The notes under the pieces are model-generated. The model worked only from the letters and a program-made list of their open reading frames with translations. It ran no database searches and was not told the origin of the DNA. Below are positions 23,297-33,710 of a stretch of DNA of 59,394 bases, one piece after another. Position numbers and translations under genes: made by a program. The number at the start of each line of letters is the position of its first letter. Position 1 is the stretch's first letter. Source of the stretch: an uncultured Eubacteriales bacterium (GTDB lineage Bacteria; Bacillota; Clostridia; Christensenellales; Aristaeellaceae); contig CACXHY010000013.1 in assembly GCA_902767565.1 (NCBI GenBank), positions 12,175-71,568 on the forward strand, in the 5' to 3' direction.

Positions 23297-24043
23297 TTGA
23301 AACGCGTATGGATCCTGGTACTGGCGCTGATGCTGGCGGCCGGTGCGGCGGCGGCGGACCTCCCCTGGCCCGAGCCGATGACGGCGGGACAGACCGCGCT
23401 GAAGGAGTACGTGGAAGCCGCCAACGCCAATCTGGTGCGCCTCGGGGAACCGCCCATCAACAGCTTGTTCGAGTGCTGGCCCGCGTACGCCGGATTGGGC
23501 ATCACGGCGGAGGACGGCCAGGAAGCCCCCGACCAGCCGGGTGACATCCAGATCGACGTGACGCTGAACGAGGGCGGCGTGCTGTACCTGCAGATCGAGA
23601 TGACCGATCTGGAGCGCTTTCCCCTCGTGGCCGCGGCGCTGATCCAGGCGGCCTCGCACGGGACCATGTCCCTGGAGGACGCGCGGGCGCTGCTGAACGA
23701 CTGCATGGGACGGGTGGCGGATCATCCCGAGTACTCCTTTGCCGGCACGCCGGATTATGCGCAGGGGGATGTGCCCCGGGCATACTTTTCCTATAATATC
23801 GATGTGTACGGACAGGAGGATGTGGACAGCCTGTCCATGACGCTGGTGTTTGCGAGGCCCGGCGCGGACGGCGCGGCCGTGAGCGCCCCCGTTCCGGGCG
23901 TAACGGAGGCTACGCCGCCGCCCTCCAACGAGGATGGCAACGAAAACTGGGTGGGGTATTTCCAGCCTGATGACGGAGCGGAGCACTTCGAACTGTTCGT
24001 CACGCCCACCCCCGAGCCTGACAGCGCGGTCTATCCATACTGA
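23297..24043 (+). CDS. Predicted secreted protein of unknown function
   Basis: A 248-residue protein with an N-terminal signal peptide (about 1-20: KR, then a Leu/Val/Ala core, ending AAAADL). The mature part is acidic, with a mixed alpha/beta region around DIQIDVTLNEGGVLYLQIEM and a C-terminal Pro/Thr/Glu-rich tail. There is no lipobox cysteine and no sortase signal. No family recognised. The start is taken as TTG at 23297 because GGAGGA lies 8 nt upstream and the signal peptide begins there. A terminator follows at 24064. Confidence 0.7.
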   Translation: MKRVWILVLALMLAAGAAAADLPWPEPMTAGQTALKEYVEAANANLVRLGEPPINSLFECWPAYAGLGITAEDGQEAPDQPGDIQIDVTLNEGGVLYLQIEMTDLERFPLVAAALIQAASHGTMSLEDARALLNDCMGRVADHPEYSFAGTPDYAQGDVPRAYFSYNIDVYGQEDVDSLSMTLVFARPGADGAAVSAPVPGVTEATPPPSNEDGNENWVGYFQPDDGAEHFELFVTPTPEPDSAVYPY

Positions 24044-24063
24044 CGCCTTCGGCTCCGAAGCAC

Positions 24064-24097
24064 AGCCCGGTCCGGATCAAAACGGGCCGGGCTTTAT
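24064..24097 (+). terminator. Terminator of the secreted-protein gene
   Basis: An 11-bp stem AGCCCGGTCCG/CGGGCCGGGCT (one G-T pair) with loop GATCAAAA is followed by TTTAT. Confidence 0.75.
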
Positions 24098-24353
24098 GCG
24101 GCAGGCAATAGACACGCCCGAAAACATGGACATACATGGACGGAACAGAACGCACAAACACTGCGTTTCGGAAAGCATGAGCCGGCAGTTCGGAAAACCA
24201 TGACCCTGCTGGTAGCCTGATTCGTCAGACAGATGAATACACACGGAACTATGGTCAAAATGGATGCGTATGAAGCCAGTCGGCGCAAGGGGTTTTTGTG
24301 ATGCGAAAGCGAAAAAGCGGCGAAAAAAAGTGAAAAATGGGGTGTTTGCCCCC

Positions 24354-24381
24354 TTGCATTGCGGACAGGATCGTGTATAAT
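24354..24381 (+). promoter_or_regulatory. Promoter of the S10-spc operon
   Basis: TTGCAT (24354-24359), 16-bp spacer, TATAAT (24376-24381). The 250 bp upstream of it (24098-24350) is AT-richer than its surroundings, with A-tracts near 24310-24340. I see no gene in it; the A-tracts may act as an UP-type element. Confidence 0.75.
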
Positions 24382-24387
24382 AGACCT

Positions 24388-24547
24388 GTTGTCTGTTAGG
24401 GATGAACCTGTAAGTTGCCGTCCGGCCAGACGGGTAATTACGGGGGACCAGCCCGACGATCGGGCGAACGGACTCGAAGCCCCGCGGGTCTGCACCTGCA
24501 GTGGACCGGACGGGAGCACACGAGAACGAATACAAGGAGGAACATCA
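24388..24547 (+). other. 5' leader of the S10-spc operon
   Basis: About 160 nt of untranslated leader between the promoter and rpsJ. Small hairpins are visible: CCGTC/GACGG at 24418-24433 and CCCGA/TCGGG at 24452-24464. S10 operon leaders in other bacteria bind L4 for autogenous control; such a role here is inference and I cannot match a specific published fold. Confidence 0.45.
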
Positions 24548-24856
24548 ATGGCCAACCAGAAGATCCGCATCAAGCTCAAGTCGTATGAGCACACCCTCGT
24601 CGACCAGTCCGCGGCCCGCATCGTGGAGACCGCCAAGCGGACCGGCGCCAAGGTTTCGGGCCCGATCCCGCTGCCCACTGAGAAGGAGATCGTGACCATC
24701 CTGCGCGCTACGCACAAGTACAAGGACAGCCGCGAGCAGTTCGAGCGCCGCACCCACAAGCGGCTGATCGACATTGTCAACCCCAACCCCAAGACGGTGG
24801 ACGCCATGATGAAGCTCGAACTTCCTGCTGGTGTCGATATCGAAATGAAGCTGTAA
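24548..24856 (+). CDS. rpsJ: Ribosomal protein S10
   Basis: 102 residues, full length: [38 protein letters not shown]. Small-subunit head protein, also the NusE partner of NusB in antitermination. AGGAGG lies 7 nt before the ATG. It is the first gene of the operon, after a ~160-nt leader. Confidence 0.98.
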   Translation: MANQKIRIKLKSYEHTLVDQSAARIVETAKRTGAKVSGPIPLPTEKEIVTILRATHKYKDSREQFERRTHKRLIDIVNPNPKTVDAMMKLELPAGVDIEMKL

Positions 24857-24875
24857 GAGGCAGGAGGAACGAAAG

Positions 24876-25517
24876 ATGAAGAAAGCGATCGTGGGTAAGA
24901 AGATCGGTATGACGCAGATCTTCGCCAATGACGGCCGCCTCGTTCCGGTCACCGTGATCGAAGCGGGCCCCTGCACCGTCATGCAGAGCAAGACCGTCGA
25001 GACCGACGGCTACTGTGCGGTGAAGGTTGCCTTCGGCGAAATGACCGAGAAGCGCGCCGAGAAGCTCCTCAACAAGCCCCAGCTGGGCGAATTCAAAAAG
25101 GTCGGCCAGGCGGCCAAGCGCGTGGTGCGCGAGCTCCGCTTCGACGACTGCTCCGGCTACAAAGTGGGCGACGAGATCAAGGTCGATCAGTTCGCCGAAG
25201 GCGACAGGATCGACATCACCGGCACCTCCAAGGGCAAGGGCACCCAGGGCCCCATCGCCCGCTGGAACCAGCACACCGGTCCCATGGAGCACGGCTCCAA
25301 GTATCACCGGGGCGTGGGCTCCATGAGCGCCAACTCCGACCCCTCCCGCGTGTTCAAGAACAAGCACATGGCTGGCCACGGCGGCGTCGAGCGCGTCACC
25401 ATCCTCAACCTGGAAGTGGTCAGCGTGGACGCCGAGCGGAACCTGCTGCTGGTCAAGGGCGCTGTGCCCGGCCCCAATGGCACGGTGGTCATCGTGCGCG
25501 ACAGCGTGAAGGCCTGA
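24876..25517 (+). CDS. rplC: Ribosomal protein L3
   Basis: 213 residues. [15 protein letters not shown] at the N-terminus, [15 protein letters not shown] and [12 protein letters not shown] in the middle, ending in the [10 protein letters not shown] signature. Early-assembling large-subunit protein near the peptidyl transferase centre. 19 bp after rpsJ, with its own RBS. Confidence 0.98.
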   Translation: MKKAIVGKKIGMTQIFANDGRLVPVTVIEAGPCTVMQSKTVETDGYCAVKVAFGEMTEKRAEKLLNKPQLGEFKKVGQAAKRVVRELRFDDCSGYKVGDEIKVDQFAEGDRIDITGTSKGKGTQGPIARWNQHTGPMEHGSKYHRGVGSMSANSDPSRVFKNKHMAGHGGVERVTILNLEVVSVDAERNLLLVKGAVPGPNGTVVIVRDSVKA

Positions 25518-25537
25518 GTGCAAGGAGGATATGAAAC

Positions 25538-26164
25538 ATGCCTAAGACTGCTCTCTACAATATGGAAGGCAAGGCCATCGGCGAGGTCGAGCTGAGCGAA
25601 GAGATCTTCGCGGCTCCCGTGAATGTCGCCGCCATGCACCTGGTCGTCCGCAGCTTCCTGGCCGCGCAGCGCCGCGGCACCCAGAGCGCCAAGACCCGCG
25701 GTGAGGTCCGCGGAGGCGGCCGCAAGATCTACCGCCAGAAGGGCACCGGCAACGCGCGTCACCATGGCAACCGCGCTCCCCAGTTCACCCACGGCGGCGT
25801 GGTCTTCGCCCCCAAGCCTCGCGATTATGTGATCGCCGTGCCGAAGAAGGTCCGCCGCCTGGCCTTCAAGTCCGCCATGACCTCCCGCCTGAACGACGGC
25901 GACATCATCGTGGTGGATGAGCTCAAGCTGAGCGAAGCCAAGACCAAGGCGATGGCGGGCGTCCTCAAGGCCCTGAGCGCCGAGAAGAAGGCCCTGGTCG
26001 TGCTCCCCGAGCCCGACGAGAACGTGGTCCGCGCCACCGGCAATCTGGCCGAGGCCAAAACCATCTACGTCAACACCCTGAATGTATACGAGATCCTGAA
26101 TGCCGGCAAGCTGGTGATCACCAAGGCCGCGCTGCAGGCTGTGGAGGAGGTTTTCGCATCATGA
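25538..26164 (+). CDS. rplD: Ribosomal protein L4
   Basis: 208 residues. The exit-tunnel loop region is visible as SAKTRGEVRGGGRKIYRQKGTG and HGGVVFAPKPRDY. In many bacteria it also represses its own operon by binding the S10 leader. Its stop overlaps the rplW start (ATGA), coupling the two. Confidence 0.98.
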   Translation: MPKTALYNMEGKAIGEVELSEEIFAAPVNVAAMHLVVRSFLAAQRRGTQSAKTRGEVRGGGRKIYRQKGTGNARHHGNRAPQFTHGGVVFAPKPRDYVIAVPKKVRRLAFKSAMTSRLNDGDIIVVDELKLSEAKTKAMAGVLKALSAEKKALVVLPEPDENVVRATGNLAEAKTIYVNTLNVYEILNAGKLVITKAALQAVEEVFAS

Positions 26165-26466
26165 AAGACCCGCATGACATCATCGTGCGCCCCGTCCTCA
26201 CCGAAAAGGCCTACGAAGGCATCGAGGCCAAGCGCTACATCTTCGAAGTGCCGGTGAACGCCACCAAGACCGAGATCAAGATGGCCGTCGAGACCGTCTT
26301 CGCCGATGACGGCGTGAAGGTGGACAAGGTCAACACCGTCCGTACCCTGGGCAAGATCAAGCGCCAGGGTCTCCACTCCGGCCGCACCCCGGAAGTCAAA
26401 AAAGCCTATGTGACCCTGAAGAAGGACTCCAAGCCGATCAAGTTCTTCGAGGGCATGGCGCAGTAA
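26161..26466 (+). CDS. rplW: Ribosomal protein L23
   Basis: 101 residues. IIVRPVLTEKAYEG, YIFEVPVNATKTEIK and the C-terminal YVTLKKDSKPIKFFEG. Located at the tunnel exit, where it docks trigger factor and SRP. Translationally coupled to rplD. Confidence 0.98.
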   Translation: MKDPHDIIVRPVLTEKAYEGIEAKRYIFEVPVNATKTEIKMAVETVFADDGVKVDKVNTVRTLGKIKRQGLHSGRTPEVKKAYVTLKKDSKPIKFFEGMAQ

Positions 26467-26484
26467 GCAGGGAGGAGAAGAAAC

Positions 26485-27318
26485 ATGGCCATCAGAAATT
26501 ATAAGCCGACTTCGCCCGCCCGGCGCTTCATGTCGGTTCTGACCTATGAAGAGGTCACCAGGAAGACCCCTGAAAAGAGCCTGACCGAGTACCTCAAGAA
26601 GAACGCTGGCCGCAACAAGCAGGGCAAGATCACCGTCCGCCACCAGGGCGGCGGCAACAAGCGCAAGTACCGCATCATCGACTTCAAGCGCGACAAGCTG
26701 GAAGTTCCGGCCAAGGTCGTCGCCATCGAGTACGACCCCAACCGCTCGGCCTTCATCGCTCTGCTGCAGTATGTGGACGGCGAGAAGCGCTACATCCTGG
26801 CGCCCCTCGGCCTGAACGTCGGCGACACCGTGGTCTCCTCCGAGAACGCGGACATCAAGCCCGGCAACGCGCTGCCGCTGAACAACATCCCGGTCGGCAC
26901 CCTGATCCACAATCTGGAGATCAAGCCCGGCCGCGGCGGCCAGATGGTCCGTTCCGCTGGCATGAGCGCGCAGCTCATGGCCAAGGAGAACGGCTACGCC
27001 ACCGTCCGCCTGCCCTCCGGTGAGATGCGCCGCTTCGCCCTCAACGCGAAGGCCACCATCGGCACCGTCGGCAACACCGATCACGAGAATGTCCGCCTGG
27101 GCAAGGCCGGCCGTGTCCGCCACATGGGCATCCGTCCCACCGTCCGCGGCGTCGTGATGAACCCCAACGATCACCCGCATGGCGGCGGCGAGGGCAAGAG
27201 CCCCGTCGGTATGCCTGCTCCTGTGACTCCCTGGGGCAAGCCCGCGCTGGGTTACAAGACCAGGAAGCACAAGAAGTATTCCAACAAACTGATCATCAAG
27301 CGGGCCGGCAACAAGTAA
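26485..27318 (+). CDS. rplB: Ribosomal protein L2
   Basis: 277 residues. [13 protein letters not shown] start, [16 protein letters not shown], and the [20 protein letters not shown] segment needed for peptidyl transferase centre assembly. Ends [15 protein letters not shown]. Full length with a clear RBS. Confidence 0.98.
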   Translation: MAIRNYKPTSPARRFMSVLTYEEVTRKTPEKSLTEYLKKNAGRNKQGKITVRHQGGGNKRKYRIIDFKRDKLEVPAKVVAIEYDPNRSAFIALLQYVDGEKRYILAPLGLNVGDTVVSSENADIKPGNALPLNNIPVGTLIHNLEIKPGRGGQMVRSAGMSAQLMAKENGYATVRLPSGEMRRFALNAKATIGTVGNTDHENVRLGKAGRVRHMGIRPTVRGVVMNPNDHPHGGGEGKSPVGMPAPVTPWGKPALGYKTRKHKKYSNKLIIKRAGNK

Positions 27319-27347
27319 GCCGGTCATTGGAAGGAGGCAACTGACGA

Positions 27348-27620
27348 ATGAGCCGTTCCATCAAGAAAGGCCCCTATGTACAGGAAGCGCTGTACAAGCG
27401 CGTCAAGGAAATGAATGCTTCCGGAAAGAAGACCGTGCTGAAGACCTGGTCCAGGTCCTCCACCATCTTCCCGGATTTCGTGGGACACACCATCGCCGTG
27501 CATGACGGCCGCAAGCATGTGCCGGTCTACGTGACCGAGGACATGGTCGGCCACAAGCTGGGCGAGTTTGCCCCGACCCGCACCTTCCGCGGCCACAGCG
27601 GCGACAAGGGCAGCAAGTAA
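27348..27620 (+). CDS. rpsS: Ribosomal protein S19
   Basis: 90 residues. [35 protein letters not shown] and [20 protein letters not shown]. Forms a complex with S13 in the 30S head. GGAGG lies upstream in the 29-bp gap. Confidence 0.98.
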   Translation: MSRSIKKGPYVQEALYKRVKEMNASGKKTVLKTWSRSSTIFPDFVGHTIAVHDGRKHVPVYVTEDMVGHKLGEFAPTRTFRGHSGDKGSK

Positions 27621-27639
27621 GCGAGAGGAGAGACGCAAT

Positions 27640-28029
27640 ATGGCAACCCGTTCCAAGGTCAAGACGGCTGCCCGCCGGGAAAACGCTGACAAGCGCCCGC
27701 AGGCTCATGCCAAGTATATCCGCATTTCTCCCCGCAAGGTGAAGATCGTCATCGATCTGATCCGCGGCAAGGACGCGGAAGAAGCCCAGGCCATCCTGAA
27801 GTTCACGCCCAAGGCGGCCGCGCCCGTGGTGCTGAAGGTGCTCAACAGCGCCATCGCCAATGCGGAAAACAACCTCGAGATGAACCGCAAGGACCTCTAT
27901 GTCGCCGAAGTGTACGCCAACCCCGGCCCCACACTCAAGCGTTACATCGCCCGCTCCCGCGGCAGCGCTTCCCCCATTCTCAAGCGCACCAGCCACATCA
28001 GCGTGGTGCTGGACCAGAAGGAAGCATAA
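27640..28029 (+). CDS. rplV: Ribosomal protein L22
   Basis: 129 residues. [21 protein letters not shown] is the family signature, and the tunnel-loop region is [22 protein letters not shown]. The start at 27640 (GAGAGGAG upstream) fits the family; a longer frame begins inside rpsS and is rejected. The N-terminus carries ~20 extra basic residues compared with short family members. Confidence 0.97.
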   Translation: MATRSKVKTAARRENADKRPQAHAKYIRISPRKVKIVIDLIRGKDAEEAQAILKFTPKAAAPVVLKVLNSAIANAENNLEMNRKDLYVAEVYANPGPTLKRYIARSRGSASPILKRTSHISVVLDQKEA

Positions 28030-28041
28030 GGAGGTTTCGAT

Positions 28042-28710
28042 ATGGGTCAGAAAGTAAATCCCCATGGCGCGCGCGTTGGCGTGATCTATGACTGGAGCAC
28101 CCGCTGGTACGCCGGGAAGAAGGATTTTGCCAACAACATCGTCGAGGATTATAAGCTGCGCAACATGCTCAAGGAGAAGTACTATGCCACCGGCATCAGC
28201 CACATCGACATTGAGCGCACCGCGGCGGTCGTGACCGTGAACATCTTCACGTCGAAGCCCGGCATGATCATCGGCCAGAAGGGCACGGCCATCGAGCAGC
28301 TGAAGAAGGACGTTCAGGCCTTCCTCGGCAAGAACTGCCACATCAACGTGATGGAGATCCGCCAGCCCGACGCCGACGCGCAGCTGGTGGCCGAGAACAT
28401 CGCCCAGCAGCTTGAGAAGCGCATCAGCTTCCGCCGCGCGATGAAGAAGAGCATCCAGAGCGCGATGAAGAACAACAGCGTCAAGGGCATCAAGTGCGCG
28501 GTTTCCGGCCGGATCGGCGGTGCCGACATCGCCCGGAGCGAGTCCTATCACGAGGGCTCCATCCCGCTGCAGACTCTGCGCGCCAACATCGACTACGGCT
28601 TTGCCGAAGCGAAGACCACCTACGGCCGCCTGGGCATCAAGGTCTGGATCTACAAGGGCCAGATCCTGCCCAAGGCCAAGAAGGCCCCCGCTGCGAAGGA
28701 GGTTAAGTAA
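28042..28710 (+). CDS. rpsC: Ribosomal protein S3
   Basis: 222 residues. [14 protein letters not shown] start, KH domain with PGMIIGQKG, and the C-terminal [14 protein letters not shown]. Lines the mRNA entry channel with S4 and S5. AGGAGG lies 8 nt upstream. Confidence 0.98.
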   Translation: MGQKVNPHGARVGVIYDWSTRWYAGKKDFANNIVEDYKLRNMLKEKYYATGISHIDIERTAAVVTVNIFTSKPGMIIGQKGTAIEQLKKDVQAFLGKNCHINVMEIRQPDADAQLVAENIAQQLEKRISFRRAMKKSIQSAMKNNSVKGIKCAVSGRIGGADIARSESYHEGSIPLQTLRANIDYGFAEAKTTYGRLGIKVWIYKGQILPKAKKAPAAKEVK

Positions 28711-28713
28711 CCC

Positions 28714-29157
28714 ATGCTGATGCCCAAGAGAGTCAAGCGCCGCAAGGTTTTCCGCGGCCGCATGAAAGGCGCGGCCCATCGCGGCAATTTCCTGGCCTAC
28801 GGTGATTACGGCCTTCAGGCTACCGAGCCCTGCTGGGTCACCAGCCAGCAGATCGAGGCTGCCCGTATCGCCCTGACCCGCTACACCAAGCGCGGCGGTC
28901 AGGTGTGGATCAAGATCTTCCCCGACAAGCCCGTCACCGAGAAGCCCGCCGAGACCCGCATGGGTTCCGGCAAAGGTTCTCCCGAGTACTGGGTCGCCGT
29001 GGTGAAGCCCGGCCGCGTCCTGTTCGAGATCAAGGGCGTGCCGGAAGACACCGCCAAAGAGGCGCTGCGTCTTGCTTCCCACAAGCTGCCCCTCAAGACC
29101 AAGATCATTACGCGCCAGAGCGAGGCGACGACTGAAGCGGGTGGTGAGCAGCAATGA
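28714..29157 (+). CDS. rplP: Ribosomal protein L16
   Basis: 147 residues. [41 protein letters not shown] and [22 protein letters not shown] are diagnostic. Binds near the A-site tRNA. Its 3' end overlaps the rpmC start by 4 bp. Confidence 0.98.
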   Translation: MLMPKRVKRRKVFRGRMKGAAHRGNFLAYGDYGLQATEPCWVTSQQIEAARIALTRYTKRGGQVWIKIFPDKPVTEKPAETRMGSGKGSPEYWVAVVKPGRVLFEIKGVPEDTAKEALRLASHKLPLKTKIITRQSEATTEAGGEQQ

Positions 29158-29345
29158 AGGCAAAAGAGTTCATGGACATGACCCCCGAACAGCTGACCGA
29201 AAAGGTCGCGGAGCTGAAGACCGAGCTGTTCAACCTTCGCTTCCAGCTGGCGACCGGTCAGCTGAGCAACCCGAAGCAGATCACCGCCGTTCGGCGTGAC
29301 ATCGCGCGGGCCAAGACCGTCCTTCGCCAGAAGGAACAGGCGTAA
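29154..29345 (+). CDS. rpmC: Ribosomal protein L29
   Basis: 63 residues, two-helix protein: [29 protein letters not shown] and the [14 protein letters not shown] end. Sits by L23 at the tunnel exit. Translationally coupled to rplP. Confidence 0.97.
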   Translation: MKAKEFMDMTPEQLTEKVAELKTELFNLRFQLATGQLSNPKQITAVRRDIARAKTVLRQKEQA

Positions 29346-29372
29346 CGACATCGAAAGGAGGCAGCCGCTTCA

Positions 29373-29630
29373 ATGGAAGAGAGAGGACTTCGCAAAACCA
29401 GGATCGGTGTCGTGGTCAGCGACAAAATGGATAAGACCTGCGTCATCCAGATCAAGACCCGCGTCCGTCATCCCCTGTACGGCAAGATCGTGAACCGCAC
29501 CAGCAAGCTGAAGGTGCATGATGAGAATAACGAGTGCGGCATCGGCGATACCATCCGCGTGATGGAGACCCGGCCGATCAGCAAGGATAAGCGCTGGCGC
29601 CTGGTTGAGATCATCGAGAAGGCCAAGTGA
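29373..29630 (+). CDS. rpsQ: Ribosomal protein S17
   Basis: 85 residues, OB-fold: [39 protein letters not shown] and [29 protein letters not shown] lies in the 27-bp gap after rpmC. Confidence 0.98.
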   Translation: MEERGLRKTRIGVVVSDKMDKTCVIQIKTRVRHPLYGKIVNRTSKLKVHDENNECGIGDTIRVMETRPISKDKRWRLVEIIEKAK

Positions 29631-29658
29631 GCCCGCATTGTAAGGAGGAAACAATACC

Positions 29659-30027
29659 ATGATTCAGCCGCAAACGCGACTCACGGTCGCCGATAACTCC
29701 GGCGCAAAGGAAATCATGTGCATCCGGGTGCTGGGCGGTTCTTTCCGCCGCGACGGCTCCGTGGGCGATATCATCGTGGCCAGCGTGAAGAGCGCGAACC
29801 CCGGTGGCCAGGTCAAGAAGGGCGACGTGGTCAAGGCCGTGATCGTCCGCGTCCGCAAGAACAACCGCCGTCCGGATGGCAGCTACATCAAGTTTGACGA
29901 CAATGCCGCCGTCATCATCAACGACCAGATGCTCCCCAAGGGGACCCGCATCTTTGGACCCGTGTCCCGCGAGCTGCGTGAGAAGAACTTCATGAAGATC
30001 GTCTCCCTGGCTCCCGAAGTGCTGTGA
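29659..30027 (+). CDS. rplN: Ribosomal protein L14
   Basis: 122 residues. [41 protein letters not shown] and the C-terminal [16 protein letters not shown]. Forms an intersubunit bridge and the RsfS docking site. Confidence 0.98.
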   Translation: MIQPQTRLTVADNSGAKEIMCIRVLGGSFRRDGSVGDIIVASVKSANPGGQVKKGDVVKAVIVRVRKNNRRPDGSYIKFDDNAAVIINDQMLPKGTRIFGPVSRELREKNFMKIVSLAPEVL

Positions 30028-30041
30028 GGAGGTACATAACG

Positions 30042-30374
30042 ATGCACGTGAAAACGAACGATACCGTCGTTGTCATCTCCGGCAAGGACAAGGGCAAGAC
30101 CGGCAAGATCGTCGCTTCCTTCCCCAAGACGGGCAGGGTGAGCGTCGAGGGTGTGAACCAGGCCACCAAGCACCAGAAGGCGCGCAATCAGATGCAGCCC
30201 GGCGGCATCGTGCAGAAGACCATGCCGATCGACGCCAGCAACGTGATGCTCGTCTGCCCCAAGTGCGGCAAGGCCACCCGCATCAGCCGCAAGGTCAACG
30301 TGACCGAAGAGAACGGCAAAAAGGTCCGCAGCATGATCCGCGTCTGCAAGAAGTGCGGAGCGGAAATTGACTGA
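30042..30374 (+). CDS. rplX: Ribosomal protein L24, zinc-ribbon form
   Basis: 110 residues. KOW motif [20 protein letters not shown] and [23 protein letters not shown]. The C-terminal half keeps two CxxC pairs (CPKCG and CKKCG) of the zinc-binding Firmicute type. The start at 30042 follows AGGAGGT; an in-frame codon at 30024 lies inside rplN and is rejected. Confidence 0.97.
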   Translation: MHVKTNDTVVVISGKDKGKTGKIVASFPKTGRVSVEGVNQATKHQKARNQMQPGGIVQKTMPIDASNVMLVCPKCGKATRISRKVNVTEENGKKVRSMIRVCKKCGAEID

Positions 30375-30391
30375 AAAGGAGGAAAAGCCCG

Positions 30392-30937
30392 ATGGCTACC
30401 CGCATTAAGGAAAAGTACCTGGCCGAGGCTGTTCCTGCCTTGACCCAGAAGTTCGGCTATAAGAACCCCATGCAGGTTCCGAAGCTGTCCAAGATCGTCA
30501 TCAACATGGGCCTGGGCGACTGCAAGGACAACGCGAAAGCGCTGGAACTGGCGGTCTCCGAGCTGGCCACCATCGCGGGCCAGAAGCCCATGGTGACCAA
30601 GGCCAAGAAGTCCATCGCGAACTTCAAGGTCCGTGAGGGCCAGAACGTGGGCGCGAAGGTGACCCTCCGCGGTGCCCGCATGGAAGAGTTCATGGACAAG
30701 CTGGTCAGCATCGCGCTTCCGCGCGTGCGCGACTTCCACGGTGTTTCCGACAAGGCCTTCGACGGCCGCGGCAACTACGCCCTGGGCATCCAGGAACAGC
30801 TGCTCTTCCCGGAAATCGACTACGACAAGGTCGAAAAGATCCGCGGCATGGAGATGATCTTCGTGACCACCGCCAAGACCGACGAAGAGTGCAAAGAGCT
30901 GCTGGCCGCGCTGGGCATGCCCTTCGCGAAGGCGTAA
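30392..30937 (+). CDS. rplE: Ribosomal protein L5
   Basis: 181 residues. [42 protein letters not shown], and the C-terminal [19 protein letters not shown]. Central protuberance protein contacting 5S rRNA. RBS AAAAGGAGG. Confidence 0.98.
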   Translation: MATRIKEKYLAEAVPALTQKFGYKNPMQVPKLSKIVINMGLGDCKDNAKALELAVSELATIAGQKPMVTKAKKSIANFKVREGQNVGAKVTLRGARMEEFMDKLVSIALPRVRDFHGVSDKAFDGRGNYALGIQEQLLFPEIDYDKVEKIRGMEMIFVTTAKTDEECKELLAALGMPFAKA

Positions 30938-30956
30938 TAGAAGGAGGAAACGCACT

Positions 30957-31142
30957 GTGGCTAAGACAAGTATGAAAATCAAGCAGTCCCGGCCGGCGAA
31001 GTTCTCCACCCGTGCCTATACGCGCTGCCGTCTGTGCGGCCGTCCGCACTCGGTGCTTCGCCGCTACGGCGTGTGCCGCATCTGCTTCAGAGAGTTGGCC
31101 TACAAGGGTCAGATCCCCGGCGTCCGCAAGGCCAGCTGGTAA
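30957..31142 (+). CDS. rpsN: Ribosomal protein S14, type Z
   Basis: 61 residues, the zinc-binding form: [13 protein letters not shown] and CRICFRELA supply four cysteines. It starts with GTG at 30957, with AAGGAGG 8 nt upstream. The short zinc type is usual in Firmicutes. Confidence 0.97.
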   Translation: MAKTSMKIKQSRPAKFSTRAYTRCRLCGRPHSVLRRYGVCRICFRELAYKGQIPGVRKASW

Positions 31143-31172
31143 GCGGGGAGAAAAACGGAAGGAGGTTCCATC

Positions 31173-31577
31173 ATGGTTGTGAATGATCCCATCGCCGATA
31201 TGCTCACCCGCATTCGCAACGCGCAGGTCGCCCGGCACGACGCCGTGGTCCTGCCCGCCAGCAACACCAAGAAGGCCATCGCCAGGATTCTTCTGAACGA
31301 GGGCTATGTCAAGGGCGTCGACTTTATCGACGACGGCCTCCAGGGACAGATCAAGGTGACCCTGAAGTATGCCGGCGCCAATCGCTCTACCCCTGTCATC
31401 GCGGGTCTCAAGCGCATTTCCAAGCCCGGCCTTCGCGTGTATGCGAAGTGCGAGGAGCTGCCCAAGGTCCTGGGCGGTCTGGGCATCGCCATCATCTCCA
31501 CCTCGAAGGGTCTGATGACGGACAAGGAAGCCCGCAAGCAGGAAATCGGCGGCGAAGTGCTCGCCTACATCTGGTAA
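31173..31577 (+). CDS. rpsH: Ribosomal protein S8
   Basis: 134 residues. [15 protein letters not shown] at the start, [22 protein letters not shown] and the C-terminal [11 protein letters not shown]. Primary 16S rRNA binder; in some bacteria it autoregulates the spc operon. Confidence 0.98.
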   Translation: MVVNDPIADMLTRIRNAQVARHDAVVLPASNTKKAIARILLNEGYVKGVDFIDDGLQGQIKVTLKYAGANRSTPVIAGLKRISKPGLRVYAKCEELPKVLGGLGIAIISTSKGLMTDKEARKQEIGGEVLAYIW

Positions 31578-31604
31578 ACCGACACGTTCATGGAGGTGTG
31601 AAAT

Positions 31605-32153
31605 ATGTCTCGTATCGGAAGACTTCCGATCCATGTCCCCGCGGGCGTGACGGTTGACATCGACGACGCGAACCTCGTGACGGTGAAGGGGCCCAAGGGC
31701 ACCCTGACCCAGCGGGTGGATCCGTCGATCACCGTGAAGTGCGACGCCGGTGTGATCACCGTCGAGCGCCATTCCGAGGACAAGGACCATCGCGCCAAGC
31801 ACGGTCTGTACCGCGCCCTGATCCACAACATGGTCGTGGGCGTGACAGACGGCTTCGCCAAGACGCTGGAAATGGTCGGCACCGGCTACAAGGCCAAGGC
31901 CGAGAATTCCGGCAAGACCCTGAATATCGCCATCGGCTTCTCTCATCCGGTGATCCTCGAAGCGCCCGAGGGCATCACCTTCGAGACTCCCAATGATACC
32001 ACGATGGTGATCAAGGGCGCAAACAAGCAGCAGGTCGGCAACCTCGCCGCGGACATCCGTGCCATCCGCAAGCCGGAGCCCTATCTGGGCAAGGGCATCA
32101 AGTATCAGGGTGAGCACATCCGCCGCAAGGAAGGCAAGACAGGTAAGAAGTAA
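31605..32153 (+). CDS. rplF: Ribosomal protein L6
   Basis: 182 residues. SRIGRLPIHVPAGVTV, VKGPKGTLTQ, and the diagnostic ADIRAIRKPEPYLGKGIKY near the C-terminus. Large-subunit protein near the factor-binding centre. Confidence 0.98.
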   Translation: MSRIGRLPIHVPAGVTVDIDDANLVTVKGPKGTLTQRVDPSITVKCDAGVITVERHSEDKDHRAKHGLYRALIHNMVVGVTDGFAKTLEMVGTGYKAKAENSGKTLNIAIGFSHPVILEAPEGITFETPNDTTMVIKGANKQQVGNLAADIRAIRKPEPYLGKGIKYQGEHIRRKEGKTGKK

Positions 32154-32171
32154 GAGAGGGAGTGACTGCAT

Positions 32172-32540
32172 ATGTTCAACAAGCGTGACCGCAATGAGAT
32201 CCGCGTGATCCGGCATGCCCGCGTCCGCAAGAAGATCAGCGGCACCCCCGAAATGCCGCGTCTGTCTGTCTACCGCAGCAACAAGCACATCCAGGCTCAG
32301 ATCATCGACGACACCAAGGGCGTGACGCTGGTGAGTGCCTCCACGCTGGACGCTTCTCTGAAGGGCCAGCTCGACGAAGTGGACAAGAAGGGCGCCGCGA
32401 AGCTGGTGGGCAAGCTCATCGGTGAGCGCGCTGTCCAGGCCGGGATCAAGACCGTTGTCTTCGACCGCGGCGGCTATGTCTACACGGGCCGCGTCGCCGA
32501 GGTCGCCGAAGGCGCCCGCGAAGCCGGTCTCGAATTCTGA
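32172..32540 (+). CDS. rplR: Ribosomal protein L18
   Basis: 122 residues. [33 protein letters not shown] (start region) and the C-terminal [26 protein letters not shown]. Binds 5S rRNA with L5. Confidence 0.98.
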   Translation: MFNKRDRNEIRVIRHARVRKKISGTPEMPRLSVYRSNKHIQAQIIDDTKGVTLVSASTLDASLKGQLDEVDKKGAAKLVGKLIGERAVQAGIKTVVFDRGGYVYTGRVAEVAEGAREAGLEF

Positions 32541-32560
32541 GAAAGGGAGGACACACGCAA

Positions 32561-33058
32561 ATGCAACGCTTCGAACAGCAGAGTGAATTCAAAGATCGCC
32601 TGGTTGCTGTCAACCGCGTGTCCAAGACCGTCAAGGGCGGCCGCAACTCGCGCTTCTCCGCGCTGGTCGTGGTCGGCAATGAGAACGGCAAGGTTTCCGC
32701 CGGCATGGGCAAGGCGGTTGAGATCCCCGAGGCCATCCGCAAGGCCAACGAGGATGCCAAGAAGGACATGATCGAGGTCCCGATCGCCGGCACCACGATC
32801 CCGCATGCCGTGACCGGCTACTACTCCACCGCCAAGGTCGTGCTGATCCCCGCTCCCGAAGGAACGGGCGTCATCGCCGGCGGCGCGTGCCGTGCCGTTC
32901 TTGAGATGGCGGGCGTGAAGGACATCCGCACCAAGTCCTTCGGCACCAACAATCCCATCAACATGGTCAAGGCGACCCTGGAAGCTCTGAAGCTGCTCCG
33001 CAGCCCCGAGCAGGTCGCGAAGATGCGCGGCAAGACCGTGGAAGAGCTGCTGGGCTAA
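32561..33058 (+). CDS. rpsE: Ribosomal protein S5
   Basis: 165 residues. [35 protein letters not shown] and [21 protein letters not shown]. Contributes to the mRNA entry channel and decoding fidelity. Confidence 0.98.
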   Translation: MQRFEQQSEFKDRLVAVNRVSKTVKGGRNSRFSALVVVGNENGKVSAGMGKAVEIPEAIRKANEDAKKDMIEVPIAGTTIPHAVTGYYSTAKVVLIPAPEGTGVIAGGACRAVLEMAGVKDIRTKSFGTNNPINMVKATLEALKLLRSPEQVAKMRGKTVEELLG

Positions 33059-33071
33059 GGAGGACAGAGAC

Positions 33072-33254
33072 ATGAAACTGAAAATCACTCTGGTCAAGTC
33101 TCCCATCGCCTCACTGCCCAAGCACAAGGCCACCGTGGCCGCCCTGGGCCTGAAGAAGGTGGGCCAGACCAAGATCCAGCCTGACAATCCCGCGATCCGC
33201 GGGCAGATCTTCGCCGTGAAGCACCTGGTGAAGGTCGAAGAAGTGAACGAGTAA
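33072..33254 (+). CDS. rpmD: Ribosomal protein L30
   Basis: 60 residues. [43 protein letters not shown] and [17 protein letters not shown] precedes the ATG. Confidence 0.98.
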   Translation: MKLKITLVKSPIASLPKHKATVAALGLKKVGQTKIQPDNPAIRGQIFAVKHLVKVEEVNE

Positions 33255-33268
33255 GGAGGGGAGTTCCG

Positions 33269-33709
33269 ATGAAACTGCACGAACTGCAGCCCGCTGAGGG
33301 CTCCACAACCGCGAAGAAGCGCCTCGGCCGCGGCACCGGTTCCGGTCTGGGCAAGACCTCCGGCAAGGGCCACAAGGGTGCCAAGGCTCGTTCCGGCGGC
33401 GGCAAGCGCCCCGGATTTGAGGGCGGCCAGATGCCTCTGTATCGCCGCGTCCCCAAGAAGGGCTTCACCAACATCTTCGGCACGGACTATGCCGCTGTGA
33501 ACGTCGAGCGCCTCGAAGTGTTCGAGGATGGCGCGACCGTTGACTTCCAGGCCCTGAAGGACGCCGGCATCATCAAGAAGGAACTGGCGGGCGTGAAGAT
33601 CATGGGCAACGGCGAGCTCACCAAGAAGCTGACCGTGAAGGCCGCCAAATTCACCGCCTCCGCCAAGGAAAAGATCGAGGCTCTCGGCGGGAAAGCCGAG
33701 GTGATCTGA
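33269..33709 (+). CDS. rplO: Ribosomal protein L15
   Basis: 146 residues. [22 protein letters not shown], the long basic [18 protein letters not shown] arm and [15 protein letters not shown]. Its stop is one base before the secY ATG, so the two are tightly coupled. Confidence 0.98.
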   Translation: MKLHELQPAEGSTTAKKRLGRGTGSGLGKTSGKGHKGAKARSGGGKRPGFEGGQMPLYRRVPKKGFTNIFGTDYAAVNVERLEVFEDGATVDFQALKDAGIIKKELAGVKIMGNGELTKKLTVKAAKFTASAKEKIEALGGKAEVI

Positions 33710-33710
33710 G

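Noticed and set aside
24098-24350. AT-richer segment before the S10 promoter as a possible gene or small RNA
   Set aside because: No open frame with an RBS, no terminator of its own and no fold that stands out; kept only as an upstream promoter region.
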